A DNA stretch of 64,000 nucleotides, taken from positions 124,001-188,000 of the forward strand of contig VXAZ01005702.1 of NCBI GenBank assembly GCA_013399875.1, written 5' to 3'. The notes below the pieces were generated by a model. It worked only from the letters and a program-made list of their open reading frames with translations, was not told where the DNA came from and searched no databases. Positions 48,855 through 61,309 of the stretch are shown here, one piece after another. Origin of the DNA: Gymnorhina tibicen (taxonomy: Eukaryota > Chordata > Aves > Passeriformes > Artamidae). Each line of letters opens with the position of its first letter. The stretch's first letter is position 1. The translations under genes and the position numbers were made by a program.

Positions 48855-51042
48855 AACAGTGCAAGGGGAAGTGGTTAGTGACCTCCTACACCCCTTAGAC
48901 ATACACAAAACTGTGGGACTGGATGTGATTCACCCAAGGATATTGAGGGAGCTGATAGAAGAGCTCAACAAGCACTTTCAAATTTTTATCAGCAGTCCTG
49001 GATAACTGGGGAAGTCTCAGTTGATTGGAGGCTAGCAAATTTGACGCCCATCTACAAGAATGACCAAAAGTAGCATCCAGGGAATTACAGGCCGGTCAGT
49101 CTGACGTCAGTGCCAGGGAAGGTCATGGAGCAGAGCATCTTGAGTGCCATCACATGAAATGTACAAGACACCAGGGGATCAGGCTCAGCCAGCATAGGTT
49201 TATCAAAGGCAGGTCCTGCTTGACCAACCTGATCTCTTTCTATTGAAAAGTGACCTGCTTAGTGAATGAGGGAAAGGCTGTGAATGTTTATTTGGACTTC
49301 AGTAAAGCCTTTTACACTGTTTCCCACAGCATTTTCCTGGGGAAGCTGGCGGCCCATGGCTTGGATATGTACATTCTTCACTGGGTTAAGAACTGGCTGG
49401 ATAGTGGGGCCAAGAGAGTGTTGGCAAATGATGCTACATTCACTTGGTGGCCCATGGCGTTCCCCAGGTCTCAGTATTTGGCCAGCCCTGTTTAAAATCT
49501 TCATCGATGATCTGCACAAGAGCACCCTCATCAAGTTTGCAGGTAACACTAAGTTGAGTAAGAGTGTTGGTCTGCTGGAGAGTAGGAAAGCTCTGTAGAG
49601 GGATCTAGACAGGCCGGATCAATGGGCCAATGTCAATTTTGTATGAGGCTCAACTAGATCAGGTGTCGGGTCCTGCCCTTGGTTCACAACAACCCCATGC
49701 AGTGCTATTCTGGGAACAGAGTGACTGGAAAGCTGCCCAGCGGAAAAGGACCTGGGGGTGTTAGTCTACAACCAACAGGTGCACACAAGCCAGCAAGTGC
49801 CCAGGTGGCCAAGAAGGCCAATGGTATCCTTGCTTGGATCAGCAATAGTGTGGCCAGCAGGACCAGGGCAGTGATTGTCCCCCTCTACTTGGCACTGGTG
49901 AGGCCACACTTTGCTTACTGTGCCCAGGTCTGGGCCCCTCAATTTAGGAGGAGTGTTGAGATGCTTGAATGCATCCAGAGAAGGACAACAAGGCTGGTGA
50001 AGGGCCTGGAACATAAGCCCTATGAAGAATGGCTGAGGGAGCTGGGATTGTTTAGCCTGGAAAAAAGGAGGTTCAGGGGAGACTTTATCGCTCTCTACAA
50101 TAACCTGAAAGTTGGTTGTAGTCAGGTGGGGGTCTGTCTCTTCTCCCAGGCAACCCCTGACAGAATGAGAGGACACAGTCTTAAGCTGTGCCAGGGAAAG
50201 TTTAGACAATAGGAAAAAATTCTTTATACAAATACTGGTTGGGCATTGCAATGGGCCGCTGTCTCAGTTTGAGACAAGTTTAGGAGGAAAACACTCTGGA
50301 ATGAAGGTCTCCTCTAAAGAAGGCAGGTTTCAGCACTCCCTCCCCCACTGAAATGAAAGGAATTTCTTGGATGAAAGTGAAAAGAGTTTATTTAACAAAC
50401 AGAGTGCCCAGAGGGTATGGGAAAATGGAATAATGGTTAAACCTCTCTGCAGAGAAAGGTGGTGGGTTTAGAGTTCTGTCTGCAGCTGGCTCAGCTTTCT
50501 CCCAAGGTCTGGGCCAGGATGTGGCGTCCCACGGCCTCCCCTGCTGGTCTGTGGTGTCTGGCCACCAATGGTGCAGTTCTCGAATCACAGCTAAGCTGAA
50601 CAGTTCAGAATAAGCCACAGAAGTCACTGGAGAAATGCTATTATAGCCCCAGAAAAACTTTTTGCCTCAGCTAACAAGAAAAGAAACTAGCTAAAAGCAG
50701 GAATGTAGTCTCTCCCCCCTCTCTCCCTGCTACAAGGCTGAGCACACGAGGGAGGTGAACACACACTGCACTTAGGAATTCTCCTGGCTCTCTCCCCCTG
50801 TCCCAGGACCCATTTCTGGGCATAAAGCAGATGATAGGGAAATACAGTATTATCATAAAATCACCCCAAGACAGCTGCCCAGGGAGGCAATGGAATCACA
50901 GTCCCTGGAGGTGGACTATAAAAAGACTGTATGTGGCACTCAGTGCCATGGTTTAGCTAGGTGGTCCTAGGTCATAGGTTGGACTTGATGATCTCAAAGG
51001 TCTTTTCCAACCTAGTTAGTTCTGTGATTTTGTGATTCTGTT
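48855..51042 (+). mobile_element. CR1 LINE, largest copy, split by an LTR at 50260-50873
   Basis: A plus-strand 5'-truncated CR1. The body (48855-50259) holds frameshifted pieces of ORF2, a reverse-transcriptase polyprotein that copies CR1 RNA into the genome. The finger region starts with 'HPRILRELIEEL'. RT motif A survives as VYLDFSKAFYTVSH (about 49281-49322), with the second Asp of AFD changed to Tyr. The motif C box FADD has become FAGN (49536-49547). The C-terminal region continues in a frame at about 49679-50212 with LVRPHFAYCAQVWAP and [12 protein letters not shown]. After the inserted LTR the element resumes at 50874 with CCCAGGGAGGCAATGGA and runs to 'ggtcttttccaacc' and an ATTCTG tail. 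The catalytic changes and frameshifts show it is dead. Confidence 0.95.
50260..50873 (-). mobile_element. Solo LTR inserted in CR1
   Basis: A 614-bp LTR with ends TGTCTCAG and CCAAGACA; the outermost TGTCT/AGACA are exact complements. It splits the CR1 between 'atgggccgc' and 'gctgcccaggg', two parts of one CR1 phrase. On the minus strand a TATA-type CTATAATA (complement around 50638-50646) precedes AATAAA (complement of TTTATT at 50387-50392). GCTG occurs at both junctions (50258-50261 and 50874-50877). It may be a 4-bp target duplication overlapping the LTR end, so the duplication length is uncertain. No retroviral genes remain. Confidence 0.88.
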
Positions 51043-51518
51043 CAGTTTTGGGCCCCTCACTACAAGAAAGACATGGAAAGGCTGGAGCATGTCCAGGCAA
51101 GGGCAACGGAACTGGTGAAGGGTCAGGAGCACAAGCGTGATGAGAAGCAGCTGAGGGAGCTGGGGGCGTTTAGCCTGGGGAAAAGGATTCACTTTCTGGA
51201 ACTACCTGAAAGGAGGGGGATCAGTCTCTTTTCCCAAGTAACACGCAATAGGACAAGAGAGGAAGTGCTCAATTTGCTCCAGAGAGGGTTGACGCTGGAT
51301 ATTAGTAGAATTCTTCACCAAAAGGGTTGTCAAGCACTGACTGGAACAGGCTTCTCAGGGAAGTGGTAGAGTCACCATCCCCTGGAGATCCTTTGAAGAA
51401 GTGTAGATGTGGCCTTCGGGTACATGATTTAATGGTGGGCTTGGCAGTGCTGGGTTAATGGTTGGACTTCATGATCTTAGACTTTCTTTCCAACATAAGC
51501 AATTCTAGGTTTCCATGA
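51043..51518 (+). mobile_element. Second CR1 LINE fragment, head to tail with the first
   Basis: Directly after the tail of the preceding CR1, sequence restarts inside a CR1 coding region with TTTTGGGCCCCTCACTAC. It continues through a frame (51073-51369) reading MERLEHVQARATELVKGQEH and ends with a 3' UTR ('atggttggacttcatgatctta') and a degenerate tail. It is about 475 bp and more diverged than the first copy, perhaps from a different CR1 subfamily. It is either an independent insertion into or beside the tail, or an older copy that the first one inserted beside. Confidence 0.9.
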
Positions 51519-54500
51519 GTCTGCTTTATTGTTCGTCTCTGGATTTTTTTTCTTCATGCTCTCAGCATGTCCTACACTGTACTATGCCTTCAGAAGCTGG
51601 AAAGTATTTGAGTTTCATATACTGTTACATGGTTACTCATACCTGCAGATTTGCCCGGTGAGCTGTGTCTAATGACTCTTACAAGTATTGCTTTAAAACC
51701 ATGAAGTTTCTGAGAAAAAAATCATTTTTATTAATCTCAGAATTCTGTAGTCAACCTGCCTATTGCTTTGTGTGTGTGCATATTTGTACACAGGAACACA
51801 CACACAGGATTTTCTCTATTGGATGACATTTAGCTCTGTTAGAGTGCATACTTCAAAAGCAGTTGTAGCAGTGAGCAAATACATCAATATGGGGCTCTTT
51901 AACTCTGACAAATACATTACAGGATGTCTGCTTGAATGCCTTATGTCTTAATCAAATTTTCTTTCAGGGTCAGCAGACAGAATCTCTCTGTCTGTAAAAG
52001 TCTTGGCATGACTTTATGGATACCCTGCCCTTAAACAAATGTTATGAGTTTTATTTTCTTGTGTTTTTTATAAGATGGAAAAAATAAAAAAAACCCACAG
52101 AAACAAAACATTCAGACACAAAACTATAAATTTAATGGACCTGTATAATCCATTCAAAATAGCAAGAAAATATATCCCAATGTTTTTACCCTTTATGCCA
52201 AAAATTTAAAGCTGATCCTAGTAATTTTCCTAGAGGAGCTGTAATAAAAAGTTTGAGATAAATATTTGATAGTTTAAACATATACAGTGCTGGTAAACTA
52301 ATGTGGAAGGACAGAGATATGAACATTATACCTTCAGGTATTGTAATTATTTTGCTTATTTTGCTTGGATTTAAATCCACCTAGCAAAAAAAAATCTCAG
52401 TCCATATTTAATTACCTGTATATGAAATAAAGAGTTCTGGACATTTACATCTTTTTGGAGAATGGAAAAGTTTGAGGGGCTATAAATAAATAAGTGGATA
52501 TTTGAAGTTTGTTTGACCAAAAAAAAGTCACCAAAACCAGAACTCCTTCCCCCAAATCTCCAGTTATTTTCATAATGAGGTCATAACACCTTACCCCCAA
52601 AATATATGCATTGTGTGTGTGGTGATGTGAAACTTCTGCTTTAATTTTCCCCTGTTTTTTGCTCTAGAAATAATACCAAAACATGCAGTTGTTCTGGAAG
52701 CATTTTAAGCTCTTTTAAGCCGGAATTATACTTATGAAGAAATAAGTCCTGTTTCTGTAAATGTGCTGTGATGATGACTGTTCCATGTGGCAGCAGTTTC
52801 AAACTACCCTTTCTTGAAATATTTGTGGAGCTTTTACGTTACTCTTCTAGTGGCACTGACATATGAATTAGTAGTGCCCTGGCCCACATTACTCATCTCA
52901 GCATCTGACTTTTGTGATGGACTTTACTCATGTCAGCAGATTGTATTTGATGAACTGACTAGTTTATATCCATTGCTATTCCCAAATACATTTTGTTTCC
53001 TCCCTCATATGTTCTCTGTCAAGAGCTAGTAGAAAGTTTCATGTCTTAATATAGTCGATACGTTTGTGCAAGCATTGCTGCTGTGTGGTATGAAGTAGTG
53101 GGATGTTACTGGTGCCACTACATCTGCAGCAGTCATTGATGTGAAGACACCAGGATGCTTCAGTCTTCAGTCCATGTGTTCCCCTTGCTCACCTGGGAAA
53201 GCATCTGCTCTGCCATCTGTGGTGCTTGTGACAGTGGCAGCAGGTCTGGCACTTATGGTGTGGTCAGAAAAAAAGGGTCTGTTTCTCTGGTTATGCTCAG
53301 AGTACCGGTTGTGTCCAAGGCTGCCAAGAGGTGCCCCCAGACAAGACCAGCACATGACTTGCATACCTTGTTATTGTTTTTGTTATTTCCTGACTTTAAT
53401 TTTCACCACCATTTTACCTCTCTGTCTCCACCACAATCTGCTTAGCTATGAAACCTGCTCTATTTACTCTATTTTCCATAATTCCCAGTTTTGTCACAGC
53501 TGTACACAAACTTAGTATTTATGATGCTCTTCCTTTGGCAATGTCAGCCCTACATATGTAACTGGCCTTGCAAGACTCTGCTCCCAAAAATTTTCGTAGT
53601 GCTCTCCTCCAACTATCTGTGAAGTTGGGTCATTTCTCCCATAGCTTCCCCTTTACCACCTGTGACACTCAGCAGTCCCTCACAGCACCATCCATAATTC
53701 ACTAAGTTTCCCACATTTAGATTTTTCTATCATGTCCAGCAGTTTCTCATGATGTGTCTTGTTCCATGTCCTTCTCAGTTAGCTGAATTTGTTTAAACCA
53801 GTCATTTACCTACAGCCTTTAATATGATACCCTTATTAAACTTCTTGTAAGAATTGTTAGAGGAAAGCCCTTAAGACTTTCCAGCCTTACCGATATATCT
53901 TTTTTTTTCCTAATAGAGTGTAGTAGGGAGCATTCTGATGAGTAGAGTTTACTGAGTACCATAGGTTTAGGCATTTTCAAGGCATGGGGCAGCAAAGCAT
54001 GTCCAAAGCTGCCAGATGTGGCTGGAAGTATGTCCAGATGGTGCAAAGATGCCTGTCTTGGGAAGCATCAGCGATAGACAGGTGGAAAGCAACAGCAGAA
54101 TGGGAAGAGATCCTGAAATTCAAGAGTCTCTGTGAACTTATGGGAATTATGCACACTCTTAAAAACAGAAAGGATTGCTGTAATCGCATGTGACAACTGA
54201 GTAGCCTCCACCAATCCTTATCACCCTTTAAAAGAAAGAACTGTCTTTTACTATCATAATTTATATTTTGTCAAAAGTGATTCAGTTATGAACACAGCAT
54301 GAATAAATACTTAAAATAGAGTGTAAGGAATGGTGACTTTTGAAACCATGCTAAAGTGCACAGAAGCATTTTCTTGATCTCTATTATCAGGCATCATGGT
54401 GATGTCTTTTCCCTTTAGTAAAATCCATATCACTTGTTCACTTTGGTTAATATAATCTCTAAAGAAGATGTTGCACTTTGCAAGAAACAGCTACTGCACG

Positions 54501-54799
54501 AAGCATTGTGTCCTTGTAAATTATGATTCCTAGAAATGTGTAAATCTGATTCTCTCCAATACATTGGAATGTCAAAAGGGGTGAAAACACCCTGGATGTG
54601 GAATCACTCACTAATGCAAAAAGAGAGCAAAATCCAATGTTTCTGTTTAGAAATAAAACTGATCTACAGAGACCTAATCAAAGAATTATCAGGAGAAAAA
54701 GGTGCTTTATATAAAACCAAACAACTGCATTTCATATCCTTATAACTAAATTATTATTTTGAATTGCACAAATCCATTAATTTTTATTGTGTTTAATAC
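51519..54799. other. Unique non-coding DNA
   Basis: No gene recognised. A CA/TG inverted repeat lies at 51769-51806. The block at about 53080-53700 is less AT-rich. It holds a 124-codon plus-strand frame (53141-53515) with overlapping frames on the other strand, none with a recognisable domain; it may be an old transposon. Confidence 0.5.
51769..51806. repeat. Inverted TG/CA microsatellite hairpin
   Basis: TGTGTGTGTG (51769-51778) and its exact complement CACACACACA (51797-51806) flank an 18-base spacer. The arrangement is like that at 11427-11462, but the sequence and order differ. Confidence 0.75.
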
Positions 54800-55410
54800 T
54801 GTCAGCATTTAACCCCAGGAAGCAACTAAACACCACACAGCCACTTGTTCACTCCTCTGCCCTAGTGGGATGGTAGAGAGAATCAGAAGTGTAAAAGTGA
54901 GAAAATGGATGGGTTGAGACAAAACCAGGTTTTAACACTACTATTGTTATTACTATTATTATTATTATTGTTGTTGTTGTTTTGTTGTTAGTGTTGTTAT
55001 TATTGTTATTATTGAAAAAACACAGAGAGAAAAAGAAAATCCAAGGAAAGACAAGTGGTGTAAATTGAAGCAATTTCTCGCTGCCAACAACCAACTGATG
55101 CCCAGCCAGTTCCCAACCAGCAGCCCCCAGCGCCACCTCTCCTGCAGCTGTATATGCTAAGTATGACATTACGTATTATGGTTGGTGTCAGGTGTCCTGG
55201 CTGTGTTCCCTTTCCAACTTCTTGTGTGCCCCAGTCTATTTGTTGTGGAGTGGGGTAGGAAACAGAAAAGGCCTTGGCTCTTGCCCTGGCCCTGCTCAAC
55301 AGTAATGAAAACATCCCTGTTTTACCAACCTCTTTCCAGCATAAATCCAAAACACAGCCCCATACCAGCTATTATGAAGAAGTCTAATTCTATCCCATTC
55401 AAAACCTGCA
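54800..55410 (-). mobile_element. Solo LTR (ERVL-like)
   Basis: About 611 bp, starting TGTCAGCATTTAACCCC and ending CATTCAAAACCTGCA on the plus strand. The order of blocks matches a common avian ERVL LTR type read from the minus strand: 'ccacacagccactt', 'gtgggatggtagagagaatc', 'ggttgagac', an A/T-rich run, 'gatgcccagccagttcc', 'tgtcctggctgtgttccc', 'aaatccaaaacacagcc' and 'ctattatgaagaag'. A minus-strand TATA-like GCATATAC lies near 55150. A TTA/TTG microsatellite has expanded inside it. I could not find a target duplication, and the family is recalled rather than searched. Confidence 0.8.
54938..55014. repeat. (TTA/TTG)n microsatellite within the LTR
   Basis: About 75 bases of TTA and TTG triplets with a few interruptions. 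It lies where the LTR has an AATAAT-rich R region on the minus strand, so it probably expanded from that seed. Confidence 0.9.
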
Positions 55411-58400
55411 GAAAGGATTAAACTGCATTTCACCCTCTACCTCATGAAAAAACACTTCTTCACAGACCAAAATCTTCTTTTTCATCTGACTGAGCTGCAT
55501 ACAAACTCACAGGAGTAACAGGACTATTTGTTAGTTGTGCGAAATTAGGTTTGTGTATAAATCCTGACATTTAAAAGAAAATCAGGACTGGAGACTTCTA
55601 GATGACCACTCCTTAGGTCAAAAACCCATAGCACTAGAATGGATCTGGCTGAAACAAAACTTTTTCCCCTGCAATTAAAAAAAAAAGAGAAATAACCAGA
55701 ATAAATAATTTACTGATATCTTGTTTAAATTTAGCTATTTTGGAGAATTTAGAGATTTCTTGATGTTCCTTTCAGAAATATAGATAGCTTATGGGAAGCT
55801 GAGTGCATGCTTTTTGTAAATAGATGGTTTGAAAGACAGACATAGAACTTAAAACTTCTTTATTAACTTAAAAATGGTTCCAGAAAGCCTTAAATTAGGT
55901 CATGTGGGTCTTTGGTTTGGTCTTAAAAAAATACCCAGAAAAGAGAGCTTAGAAAATGTAAAGAAGTCTATCAGGATTTTTGTAAAATAATGCTTTATTT
56001 TAGGGTTTTTTTTGTTGTTTTTTTTTTCATCTTTCATTCTAAAAGAAGTTATTTTTCATTTTAAGAAATACTGTATTGGAGATTGTCATTTTTAAAACTG
56101 TAAAAAGGGATTAGTCACACATTTCAGACTTGATCTTAAAGGTCTTTTCTAATGTAAACAATTCCATGATTCTGTGAAGACAAAATCAAATAGGTTTAGA
56201 TCATATTTTTAGTTAGATTCAAATATAAGTGTTTGGCAGAGGATTAATTAAGTTCTCGATTCGCAAAATATTTAAACATTATGAAGAAATTGTTTTGCTG
56301 AATAGGAACATTCTATTGCACCTGCTTTGGTAAAATAGAATATAATATAGCTCTCTGAGCTTCATGATGATGGATCTCCAATGCTTATACCTGGGCAGAC
56401 AAATTTAACACTAACCTTTGTAAATCTGTGTAAAGATATGCATAACTATAACACAGATGTGTATAACTGTAACATAGCTGTCCACTCTCCTCATATTATG
56501 AATGCAGGTCATCTGTGCACAGCACAACATCTCACAATCCACTCAGTTCAGCTGCAGTGGGACAGGAGTTTATAAACTGTTTGTTTGTAGCATCACAGAT
56601 AATTGACTGAATCTTACAAAGCATCAGCCTCTAATTGTTGGGGAAATTCACCTTCTGCCTTATAGGAAAGGCTGGGAGGGACTGCAGCAGTTGAGTAGTG
56701 CTTCTTTTCCTCCTCATTTGTTCCTATCCATCCATGACTTAGGCAGACCAGACACCGAGAATCCATTTAGACAATTTTAAACTGACATTTTAGTACAATA
56801 GTGCTCAACTGGTGGCTGAAGCTCAGTGGTTTCCATGAAAGTACTAAGACAGCTTTGAATTGAATTCCCAAGGGAAGGTGCTGTGTCCCTACATGCATGT
56901 TCTCTCATCAGATAGTGATGACAAAAAAGCTGAAACTTTAATTAAATATCTAAGTAAGCAAAAAAATCTATACAAGTGTCTGTTGTTTCTTTATTACTCC
57001 TAAGGAAGTTTTAGATGTATTGTTTTGCAAGAGTATTTAGGTAAAAAGCAGTAATATATATTTTTCATTGCTTTTAGAAAATATAAGCCTTTCCCCCTCC
57101 CTCCCCCTGTCTGAGAATCTAGTGTTAAACCTGAAATACATATTGCAGTATTTCTTTTTCCCCTGCCATTTGGAAAAAAATAAATAGTGTTTTACATGGG
57201 CATTAGTCTTTATTGTAAATTGTTTGAGTTTTGCTTTTAAATATATTTTACAATGTAAAAATGTCCATTTTATAATAAGATGAAGTGAGGCTATTGTACT
57301 TATGTATTCCAAATCATTAAATCTCTCTTCCATCATTGTTTATACCTGTAATTTTACTATTCTTTTTCTTCTTTTACATCTTCTTTACATGAATTCATCC
57401 TAGCAGTATCTGCTCTTAAATAATTAAAATTCATTTAATTATGACTTAACTCAAAAGATGTACAATTAAAGAACCTGTAAGTAAAACTTTTTGGGACAAT
57501 TAAACAAGTTTAGTGAAAGTGAAATATTCTTCTGCAACTTCACTTAAGGTAAAGGTTTACTACTACTAAGCACATAAAACATGTGGTTAACACTTGACAA
57601 TTGTTAAGTTTTATTTTATACATATCCATGTTTCCTGATTTCTGAAACAGGAATCTGCATTACTAGACAGCCATGAGAATGTACTTTTGGCATTTTCAGC
57701 CCTAGAAACTTGTAGTTTCAGGATATTTGTAGAATAATGTTCTTCATGAGTTTCCAACTGATTTCATCCATTCATATGGTCATTCTAACTAACTCTCAAA
57801 AGAAAAGAAATTCCAAAAAAAACCAAACAAAAAAACTGAACCAAAACAAGCCCACTCCACTAAAAATATGACAGGCTGGGTGAATTTGGCTGGTTTGGAA
57901 GTGATTTGGAAAGAAAAGCTAATCTGAAAAAAAGGTGGCCTACTGCATCAAAAGCCAGGGATTATGAACTGAGCAGTCAGTATATTGAATATATCAACTC
58001 TCCAGTCTAGTAGAGTCCTGGAGAGGGGAAAACATTCATGGGTATTGGTCTGTGTGAACTCCACTGGCCATTGGCTTTTTTTTTTTTTAACCAATTATAT
58101 GAAAACCTTTTTCGTTAAGAAAAGAAATAGATTACATGGGTACTAAAGCTACAAATGGAGTATTACTGCAGGTACAGGTGGGATGTACCCCTTTACAGTA
58201 TGTGCTTCACCATCCCTTTAGCTGCTGTGATGGCTCACTCATACTCCTGCATTTTGCTGCCAGGGCACTCTGGGATAGAAAACATTCAACCAAAGAGTAA
58301 TTCTGTCTGAAGTTGCCCTCTCAGAACCTAGCACTGAAAAAAACTGTACCAACCAACTCTCAAACAAATTAATTTTCCTTTTTCATTGACATTTTTCTCC

Positions 58401-60400
58401 ATGGAAGTGTTTAAAACCACATCCTCTACAGAGTGGTAGGTTTTTTTAACCTTTTTTCTTACAGATCTTTTTTTTCTAAATTCTAAAATATTAATTGCTG
58501 ATATGTAACATTTGAACTTATCTGTCTCCTGCTCATTCCCTAGTGATGGATAATTGCTCATTTGTAAATTACTAGCTAGCTGTGCATGCAATCTGGTACA
58601 TAGCAAGAAAAAAGCATAAATATATCTTGTTCATAATGATTATGAACTTAATTTAAGTTTTATTAATTTTCTTTTACCTAAGGAGTTTATTTTTAAATGT
58701 ATTGGAAAAAAAAGTCTAAAAATATAACTCTTGATTTTAGAATGTGGTTTATTAAACATAGTAATATCCTGCACTAATTATCATGGGATGAATTAGATTA
58801 ATTATTTTAAGTCTAAATGAGATTACTGCTATATGAATTTGATTAATAGAAGAGCCTGTGGGGACAGTTCATGGGTGGCTTCATTAGGACTTTGACAATG
58901 TTGTCTTCATGAAGCAAATCCACCTACATCGCCTATGAAGACCTGTAAGCGCTGTCAGAGAAGAAAGTTAAGCATATGCCCAGGTATTTTTTTGGACTGA
59001 AACAAAAGATTCCCTCCTCTGATCCAGTTTCTGACCTGCCCTCAGTATCTCCTCACTGTGATCAGAGGAATAGCAATGCCATCATAACATCACAGGCAGA
59101 CATGTGGAACTTATAGTTTCAGTGCTACTATCCTGTAGAAATGCAAGGTAAATCAGAGCCCTTCAGAAAAACACCGTGTTTTCTAGGTTCCCTACAAAAT
59201 CAGCAGTTTGCCATCTAAAAATTATGGTCACATTTTTTGAATGTTTGAATCAAGGAATAGTATAATTAGGTTTCAATACCTTCAGTTAATACTGCAACAG
59301 AAAATTGTCAGGACTTATTACTGAATGCATAATATCACTGATCTCTTTTCCACTGACACGGTATTATTTACTGTGAGCCAGTCTTTGCATCATTAGGCAT
59401 ATGAAAAGCTTTTACTAATTAATAAAAGAAGGAATAATTGCTTTACTTGACATTAGTAGAAGAAATAAGTAGGAAACTGTCATTAAAATCCAGATCCAGC
59501 TGATGTCAATCTCCGGAGCATTACTCTTTTAAATGAAAGTATTTTATTCCTAGGCCAAATTCAGCAATGAATTTAAGAACTAGCAGTTCCATATCGGATT
59601 TGTGCCTACATATCTTTCTAGACTGGGGAGTGGAAAGGTTTATAAATCTTAACAAATATAAGCATTTGAAAAAGCGGTTGTTTAGGTTAAATAATGTTGA
59701 AGTGTTATAACTGGAAAGGAAAACTATTGTTATTAAGAACTGTTATTTTAAAGTCTAAAAACTTCTTGAAATAAATGTAAACAATATAAACCTATATACC
59801 AGGACCAGCACATGGCTTGGGATCATCAAGTCCATTTCATGCCTTTAAAAATCTAAACAGTCAAAATCAAACCCAGACCAATAGCAATAATAATAAAACA
59901 GAAAAATTTACTGAAATATGAGGAAAAAAATTGTAATCAATTTGCTGAAATACTTAAAAAAAAAAAAAATTTGACAGAAGAAAAACAATTCCTGGCAATT
60001 TTCACAAAGTTGGGATGCACAGGACTTCAAATTATTCCATACTTTGAACATTTACATAATAAAAGATTTAGACAAATCCCTTCTCTCTGAGAGTATTTGA
60101 ATGTTTATATATAGATAAATATAGCTTATATAGATAACAATATAGAGAGAGATAAATATGTGTTTTTAAAAGAGTGCTTTAAACCTCCAACTCTGAGATA
60201 TACAGAGTTAGTGTGAAAGAAATCTCTCTTATTTATGCCATCTTTTGCTATTTAAAAATACTTTTATACACCTGAATGTATTTCCAGCCTAAATGAAATT
60301 GCTTTCATGTTTTACTCTTGGCTCTTATTATGTCTGAATGTTGGATATTGTTTTCTTTTTTGTTGCTTGTGTGGTTTTGGAGGTTTTTTGCTTGGTTTGG
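55411..60400. other. AT-rich non-coding DNA
   Basis: No gene recognised. A CR1 tip lies at 56120-56178. A/T homopolymers occur near 56010-56030, 58078-58090 and 59955-59970. The block at about 58740-58990 has dense TAATTA-like words. A GATA/TA-rich stretch lies at about 60105-60160. Confidence 0.5.
56120..56178 (+). mobile_element. CR1 LINE tip
   Basis: ACTTGATCTTAAAGGTCTTT and 'tctaatgtaaacaattccatgattctgtga' match the final part and tail of a plus-strand CR1. Only about 60 bp remain. Confidence 0.8.
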
Positions 60401-61309
60401 TGTGTTGGTTTTGCATGGCTTGGTTTTTGGTAGCGGGGGGGCCACAGAGGTGACTTCTGTGAGAAACTTCTACCATGTCCAGCAGAGCCAATCCCTGATG
60501 GCTCTGAAGATGGACATGCTGCTGGCCAAGCCTGGGACGATTAGAGATGGTGATATCACATCTGTGATAACATATTTAAAAAGAAAATAAAACCAAAGTG
60601 GGGTGCAGTTTTAATTCCAGTCAGAGCAGAGGAGGAGGTGAGAACATGTGAGGGAAAACAACATGGAGGCACCAAGGTCAGTGGAGAAGGAGGGGGATGA
60701 GGTGCTCCAGGCGCCAGAGCCGAGGTTCCTCTGCAGGCCGTGGTGCAGACCATGGTGAAGCAGCTGTGCCCCTGCAGCCCATGGGGATCCATGGGGAATG
60801 CAGAGATCCACCCACAGCCCGAGGGGGAGGTGCCCACGCCAGAGCGGGTGGGTGCCTGGAGGAGGCTGTGATCCAGTGGGAGACCCAGTGGAGAGAGAGG
60901 GCCCTTGCTTCCAGGCTGGAGCAGCCTGTCCTTGGAGGACTGCACCCTGTGGAAAAGAGACCCACAGTGCTGCAATTTTGGGAGGACTGTTGATCATGAG
61001 ATTGGACCCATGCTGGAGAAGTTCATGGAGAACTGTCTCCTGTGGGAAGGGACCCCATGGCATAGCAGGGAAAGGACTTCTCTCCCTGAGCAGTTGAAGA
61101 AAACCTCGGGTGAAAAACTGACCAAAACCCCCATGCCCTGTCACCTTGCACTGTCAGTGGGAAGAAGGGAGGCTTTGGAGGAAGAAAAGGTGCTTTTGAG
61201 GCCTTATTTTATTTCTCATTATCCTCCTCTGATTTTGTTAGTAATAATCTCACTTTGTATCTCTAAGTTGGCCTGTTTTGACCTTGAAGTGTTTTATCCT
61301 GGTCTTTAT

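Noticed and set aside
49679..50212. 177-codon plus-strand frame
   Set aside because: Not a host gene: it is the C-terminal part of the CR1 ORF2 protein, and the rest is frameshifted.
53141..53515. 124-codon plus-strand frame starting MKTPGCFSLQ
   Set aside because: No domain or recognisable homology, overlapping frames on the other strand, no splice or promoter context. Likely chance in a less AT-rich block.
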